Positions 38,201-41,121 of a DNA stretch of 41,121 nt are shown in pieces. The stretch is from a virus, in IMG/VR virus record IMGVR_UViG_3300033273_000224, positions 1 through 41,121 of that record; one strand, written 5' to 3'. Each line of letters opens with the position of its first letter. Within the stretch, counting starts at the first letter, position 1. The notes beneath the pieces were generated by a model, which ran no database searches, was not told the DNA's origin, and saw nothing but the letters and a program-made list of their open reading frames with translations. The position numbers were made by a program, and so were the translations under genes.

Positions 38201-38873
38201 ATCTAACCAGTTGGAATCTGTATTCTCTGGTCCTGTAACCTTCCAGAAGAAGATTACATCGCAGGAGAATATTCAGACTCTGAAGCAGACGTTCTCCAAC
38301 GATGATGGTACTGTGCTGAAGCAGTTCTTCCTCGCTGAAGAACTGCTTAATGGTGATCCTGATGTTACTGCTGGCACTGCATTTAATAATGGTGACATTT
38401 GCTATAACATTGACTGGACACCTGGCACACCTCTGGGTTGGATCTACGATAACGCTATCTGGTATAAGTTTGGTGTGTCTGATTCTGGTGAGATCTACAC
38501 AGGTAGATTTAATGGCAACACTCACTTCGGTCTGGGTGAAGCAGCAGATGCATCTTGGAGACTGAAAGTAAATGGCAACACCAAGATTACTGGTAACTTT
38601 GATGTAACTGGTACATACGGTTGTGCTGATAAATACTCTTTAGCAACTGGTGTTGCTAATGGTAATGCTGGTGTGACATATGCAGGTGATGGTACTACCA
38701 CGTCCTTCGCTATTACTGCTGGTCATACTGCGTTCTCTGTTCTTGTATTCTTGAATGGTGTTTGTCAGGTTCCTGGCGTTGATTACACCGTCACTGGTAA
38801 TGCTGTTGACTTCAGTGTTAGTACACCTCCTGCCACGGGAGATACACTGCAGATCCGTGAACTCGTAATCTAA
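35295..38873 (+). CDS. Large tail fibre / pectin-lyase-like structural protein, 1192 aa
   Basis: It opens with MALTRLKNIITSRTGRIIYVNPDDFDASDAYDNRGNSALRPFKTLQRAFLEVARFSY, the entry motif of phage parallel beta-helix fibres in which a 'YV..-DD--D..G...PFKTLQ-A' segment precedes helical coils. Long beta-rich body follows with many Asn/Ser/Thr. The C-terminal part (about 975-1192) has fibre-like sections: VSGNTKITGNFDVTGTYG-type strands and a final LVFLNGVCQVPGVDYTVTGNAVDFSVSTPPATGDTLQIREL, a domain common at fibre ends. Virion role by structure and neighbours. No enzyme residues identified. Confidence 0.8.
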   Translation: MALTRLKNIITSRTGRIIYVNPDDFDASDAYDNRGNSALRPFKTLQRAFLEVARFSYRVGLSNDEFDAFSIYLYPSEYVIDNRPGVTDYNSIQPFDANTNFDLTSSANVLYKYNSASGGVIVPRGCSVIGSDLRRTKIVPKYVPYPTTSGTLGITAANEPTKSSIFLLTGAAYFWQMSFFDGDNNGVYYRGDDIATIAPNYSHHKLTCFEFATSNDLDLYYQKISKGYATIPDSSGIVAQDQIQARVEENRIVGPISDEFAVSQIVRNGQTATAFTVDEQGNPKNHGFSVGVAVNISGVTGPTEQDQLLYNGSFLITSAQGNQFTYQMAAEPSGNALGSNILVKVEIDTVDSASPYVFNCSLRSVWGINGMHADGSRATGFKSMVVAQFTGISLQKDDRAFVLYNQSTGAYEAQAQGSGAHINGLAKFRKGWRHCHIHASNGSFIQVVSVFAVGFGDHFFSESGGDLSITNSNSNFGNTSLRSKGFSSTAFTKDKAGAITHIIPPKSLSDVVEVPVNWVSLDIAKTRAAANSSRLYLYGYSVETAPPPSKVQGYTIGARRDSASLPDQVFVLLKASGAADPTTHYAHINPAGPQVTGTKPNDIEGLNPIKWDPAQNNWYIQVDPNNNTIYTTLLANSLYQNLAFSPPSFIRRVPDPRNLVDRTYRFRYVLDKDAFPVPREPITGFVLQPRSSETNSPSYSKVYYIYAVETFQEFVRGEADGIYYLTLLSASVTPSTDNFNDMAFSQKTQDVYPAFDRDNPAADPAAAVSVADNETIGLVKTTDGATPTPNVDTLRSVTREAAQFFLLEGENNLGYNTISNTLNSVSVTARLGDEEERKIALKLNADQSVAPLLIELRRYSILRASGHTFEYLGFGPGNYSTAFPSTQVQVLSEDEVRLSQQLKEEAGVAYFTGVNSDGELYIGNQVINPVTGAITSEDIAQLNVVGEEGEIETFSEIVLTDKLTVIGGASNQLESVFSGPVTFQKKITSQENIQTLKQTFSNDDGTVLKQFFLAEELLNGDPDVTAGTAFNNGDICYNIDWTPGTPLGWIYDNAIWYKFGVSDSGEIYTGRFNGNTHFGLGEAADASWRLKVNGNTKITGNFDVTGTYGCADKYSLATGVANGNAGVTYAGDGTTTSFAITAGHTAFSVLVFLNGVCQVPGVDYTVTGNAVDFSVSTPPATGDTLQIRELVI

Positions 38874-38894
38874 TAACCACTCCGAAGGGATAAC

Positions 38895-39770
38895 ATGACG
38901 ACAAAGATTATCGGTAACCAGATAAATGCGGTGACACGAGGCATCGTGGAATCGTGGGATGTTACTGAACAAATCAATCTTCCTGATCTCAACCAAACGC
39001 AAGTTGATGCTCTTGGCACACCTGCGTTTGGTACGGTTGTGTATAACACAACTGAGGATGAAGCACAGATCTATAAGCAAGATGCTCGTCAAGGTTTGCC
39101 TGGTTGGGCATCAGTAGGTGGCGGTGGTCCTAGTCTTGGTGAAGGTTCAATCATTCGTACGAATGGTACAGTCATCCAAGAAAATATCACTGTTGGTTCT
39201 GTTGCTAATGGTGGAGATGAGTTCACTAATGGTTTCACCTTTGGTGAGGTTGAGATTCAGAACGGATACACCGTAACTGTTGAGAACGGTGCATCATGGA
39301 CTGTGTTCTCAGATAAGCAGACTGATACCTATGAGTATAAGAGATACCTCGCTATCGCCTCTGATGGTCATCTTCGTCTGGACCCTGGTGCAGGGTTTGA
39401 ATCAGCAGCAAGAAGAAGTCACAGAGAATACTTCTATCGTGGTGGCACAGTTCCTATCGATGTAACGAGATCATCGTATTGGTACTCTGATGGTGGTAAT
39501 GGTTCTAACTACACTATTAACTTCACCAATGTACCTACAGGTGGTGAAGAGATTACGACAACTGTTTTCCACTTTGTATTCATTGTCCGTGGTGGGTTCG
39601 GTTCTCCATCTGGATATATTACAGGCGTTCAGGTCAATGGTAGTGGTATTCCTTGGTGGAGTATTTCTAACAATGGCAACCCTTCTACATATGATAGAAT
39701 CGAATGTGAACTCTGGTACGATGCAAACGCTGCAGGTTGGCGTATGATCGGTCGCCGTATTGGTTATTGA
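38895..39770 (+). CDS. Tail fibre-like protein, 291 aa
   Basis: GAAGGGATAAC precedes ATG 38895. Beta-rich with WDVTEQINLPDLNQTQVDALGTPAFGTVVYNTTEDEAQIYKQ, a common tail fibre module (Pro-Asp-Leu then 'GT(V)VYNT'), then a Gly-rich linker and a lectin-like domain ending YDANAAGWRMIGRRIGY. Probable receptor-binding or distal fibre component. Confidence 0.7.
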   Translation: MTTKIIGNQINAVTRGIVESWDVTEQINLPDLNQTQVDALGTPAFGTVVYNTTEDEAQIYKQDARQGLPGWASVGGGGPSLGEGSIIRTNGTVIQENITVGSVANGGDEFTNGFTFGEVEIQNGYTVTVENGASWTVFSDKQTDTYEYKRYLAIASDGHLRLDPGAGFESAARRSHREYFYRGGTVPIDVTRSSYWYSDGGNGSNYTINFTNVPTGGEEITTTVFHFVFIVRGGFGSPSGYITGVQVNGSGIPWWSISNNGNPSTYDRIECELWYDANAAGWRMIGRRIGY

Positions 39771-39774
39771 TCTG

Positions 39775-39782
39775 TATAAATA
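39775..39782 (+). promoter_or_regulatory. Late promoter TATAAATA
   Basis: Exact T4 late octamer in the intergenic gap, 25 nt before the glycine-rich tip gene. Gives that gene an individual late promoter. Confidence 0.7.
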
Positions 39783-39806
39783 AGTTTGTAAAGAGGTTTC
39801 AAAAGA

Positions 39807-40610
39807 ATGAGTACCCTAAAAGTTGCATCTGTAAAAGACCTCGCTGGTCAAGGTGGTTTTTCCTTCTCCAGTGGTTCTATCACTGCAAACGGAACTCTCA
39901 CTGTTTCTAACATCCAGATTAACGGAACTATTTCTGGTTCTTCTGGTCAGATCATCCCCTCTCAGAGTGGTCAATCTGGCAAGTTCCTGACAACTAACGG
40001 CAGCACATTGTCGTGGGGAACTATTGAAGCAGGTGGTGGTCCTGTTTCTATCAACACCTACAATAACAACAACACTTGGAACAAACCCAGCGGCGTTAAG
40101 CGTATCTGGGTGAAGTGTACTGCTGGTGGCGGCGGTGGATCAGGTTATGGCGAATCTGGTGGTGCTGGTGCACACACAGAGCAGATTATTGACGTTACTA
40201 ACATCAACTCCATTAGCGTAACTGTTGGTGGTGGAGGTGGTGGCGTTAACTACTCCAATCGTGCTGGTAACGGTGCCAGTTCTTCTTTTGGTAACTATTG
40301 TTCATCAGGTGGTGGACAGGGTGCTAACCGTCAGCGTCAACACGCTGGTGCACTCGGCGGAACACCTTCTCAGGGTGCTGTGCAGGTCTATGGTGGATCT
40401 GGTGATGGTCACAAGAACGGTCAACCTGGCATGGGTTTCGGTGGATCCTCTTTCTGGGGTGGTGCTTCTCCCACATCTCACTACCAACAGCAGTGGTCTC
40501 AGAACCACCGTGGTTATGCTGCATGGGGTGCTGGTGGTTCCGCTGGTCGTAACAATGAGCGTGGTGGCGATGGTCGCCAAGGTTATGTGGTAGTCTACAA
40601 CTTCGACTGA
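39807..40610 (+). CDS. Glycine-rich tail fibre tip / adhesin, 267 aa
   Basis: N-terminal fibre segment (MSTLKVASVKDLAGQGGFSF, TVSNIQINGTISGSSGQIIPSQSGQSGKFLTTNGSTLSWG) then a glycine-rich domain: IWVKCTAGGGGGSGYGESGGAGAH, VTVGGGGGG, GNYCSSGGGQGANRQ, MGFGGSSFWGG, WGAGGSAGRNNERGGDG. Final strand YVVVYNF. This is the layout of the Gly-rich domains at fibre tips (as in T4-like gp38 adhesins), with polyglycine sheets and receptor-binding loops rich in Asn, Gln, His and Ser. It probably contacts the host cell surface and is likely to vary between related phages. Confidence 0.75.
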   Translation: MSTLKVASVKDLAGQGGFSFSSGSITANGTLTVSNIQINGTISGSSGQIIPSQSGQSGKFLTTNGSTLSWGTIEAGGGPVSINTYNNNNTWNKPSGVKRIWVKCTAGGGGGSGYGESGGAGAHTEQIIDVTNINSISVTVGGGGGGVNYSNRAGNGASSSFGNYCSSGGGQGANRQRQHAGALGGTPSQGAVQVYGGSGDGHKNGQPGMGFGGSSFWGGASPTSHYQQQWSQNHRGYAAWGAGGSAGRNNERGGDGRQGYVVVYNFD

Positions 40611-40617
40611 TATTCAA

Positions 40618-41121
40618 ATGAAAAGAGCACTTATTTCCGTAACAGGATTTCCTACAGACATTGCTAACCCAGGCGAGGAGTTTGAGATCTACACTGGTCC
40701 TGGTTCTAAACTTCGCTGGGTAGATGCACCCGATGAGGTAACACTCGATTGGAAACTTGAGTTTAACGAGTGGATTCCTGATCAGGGTCATGTTGATCCT
40801 CATGAAGCAAGAATCATTGGTTATGGTTCATCTGGCGCACAGTTTGCTAGACTGTTTGATGACATCAAGGCAGGACTGTTTGGTGAGGCAGCAAAAGAAG
40901 GTAAGTTCTACAGGGCAATCCAATCTGTCAAGGATGAAACTCTTGCCAAGTACGGTGAGTTAGAGTATGATGAGAACGGTAATCCCATCGATAAGTATAA
41001 GCCCTGGGCACATGACGAGTTGATTCCTGCATGGATGACTCGTGAAGAAGCAGAGGCAGCATACCCCGATCTGGTCAATGATTCTGATTACAAACTCTAT
41101 ATTGAGTATGTTGTCGAGGGT
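40618..41121 (+). CDS. Hypothetical protein downstream of fibre tip, 3' end outside window
   Basis: An ATG at 40618 opens a frame that runs without stop to the window end (168 codons). It begins MKRALISVTGFPTDIANPGEEFEIYTGPGSKLRWVDAPDEVTLDWKLEF; later part helical and acidic (GKFYRAIQSVKDETLAKYGELEYDENGNPIDKYKPWAHDELIPAWMTREEAEAAYPDL). Genes with such a short beta N-terminus are often found after phage tail fibre genes; a fibre-assembly chaperone role is plausible but not shown. ATG 40757 is out of this frame. Confidence 0.75.
   Translation, partial: MKRALISVTGFPTDIANPGEEFEIYTGPGSKLRWVDAPDEVTLDWKLEFNEWIPDQGHVDPHEARIIGYGSSGAQFARLFDDIKAGLFGEAAKEGKFYRAIQSVKDETLAKYGELEYDENGNPIDKYKPWAHDELIPAWMTREEAEAAYPDLVNDSDYKLYIEYVVEG

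Noticed and set aside
7428-38635. Further CTAAATA/NATAAATA matches inside genes (7428, 9411, 16446, 20704, 25564, 32717, 38628)
   Set aside because: They lie within coding sequence 100 or more bases from the next start; a short AT-rich motif is expected by chance, so they were not listed as promoters, although some near gene ends could be real.
1-41121. CRISPR arrays, insertion sequences, integrase, attachment sites, photosystem genes (psbA, psbD, hli)
   Set aside because: Looked for and not seen in this window.

Overview
The window reads as part of the genome of a T4-like myovirus of marine cyanobacteria (a cyanomyovirus), probably a Synechococcus phage. Three lines of sequence evidence support this. 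T4-type genes are recognisable (gp32, gp33, RNase H, gp4, gp48, gp53, gp27-like, gp5-like, gp26-like). They are mixed with genes typical of cyanophages: a CP12 Calvin-cycle regulator, PhoH, ThyX, glutaredoxin, a DUF1825-like protein, 2OG-Fe(II) oxygenase and short conserved hypotheticals. T4-type late promoter octamers (NATAAATA, plus the variant CTAAATA) sit in front of structural genes. Base composition looks moderate by eye (not computed), closer to Synechococcus phages than to AT-rich Prochlorococcus phages. No integrase, insertion sequence or CRISPR array was seen.

Layout. (a) 1-4.9 kb: small genes joined by ATGA overlaps, then a 1305-residue cysteine-containing protein, probably a virion component, and a small charged protein. 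(b) 4.9-5.75 kb: a promoter-dense island with a 46-residue protein and an exported beta-barrel-like protein, closed by a strong intrinsic terminator. (c) 5.7-12.9 kb: replication, nucleotide and transcription genes: glutaredoxin, RNase H, ThyX, FmdB-like, PhoH, a PD-(D/E)XK nuclease, gp33, DUF1825 and gp32, then a secreted histidine-rich protein and a second terminator. (d) 12.9-13.9 kb: short hypotheticals. (e) 13.8-15.7 kb: a two-gene minus-strand island, gp48 then gp53. (f) 15.7-29 kb: head completion, tail and baseplate hub genes: gp4, an unknown, a tail-tube-like protein, a gp26-like tail chaperone with an apparent programmed -1 frameshift, two paralogous giant tape-measure-like proteins carrying an M23 peptidase-like and a GH24 lysozyme domain, gp27-like and gp5-like. 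cp12 and a 2OG oxygenase are inserted between the last two. (g) 29-31.7 kb: short genes including a Phd/YefM-like protein, tRNA-Thr and tRNA-Ala, and an HNH endonuclease. (h) 31.7 kb to the end: tail fibre/adhesin genes ending in a glycine-rich tip protein and a gene that runs off the window.

The replication block should act early to middle in infection. gp33 then links late transcription to the replisome, and the NATAAATA promoters drive the structural blocks. Near-consensus sigma-70-type promoters (TTGACA with TATACT or TATGAT) are scattered even inside the structural region, in front of the beta-barrel gene, the oxygenase and several small genes, suggesting these are expressed by host RNA polymerase independently of the late programme.

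The strongest candidate for an undescribed system is at 18.06-18.28 kb. A canonical T_TTT_TTC slippery heptamer lies in a 25-nt window where the gp26-like frame and the following short frame are both open, directly before the tape-measure-like genes. This is the arrangement of lambda G/GT tail chaperones, here inside a T4-type tail module.
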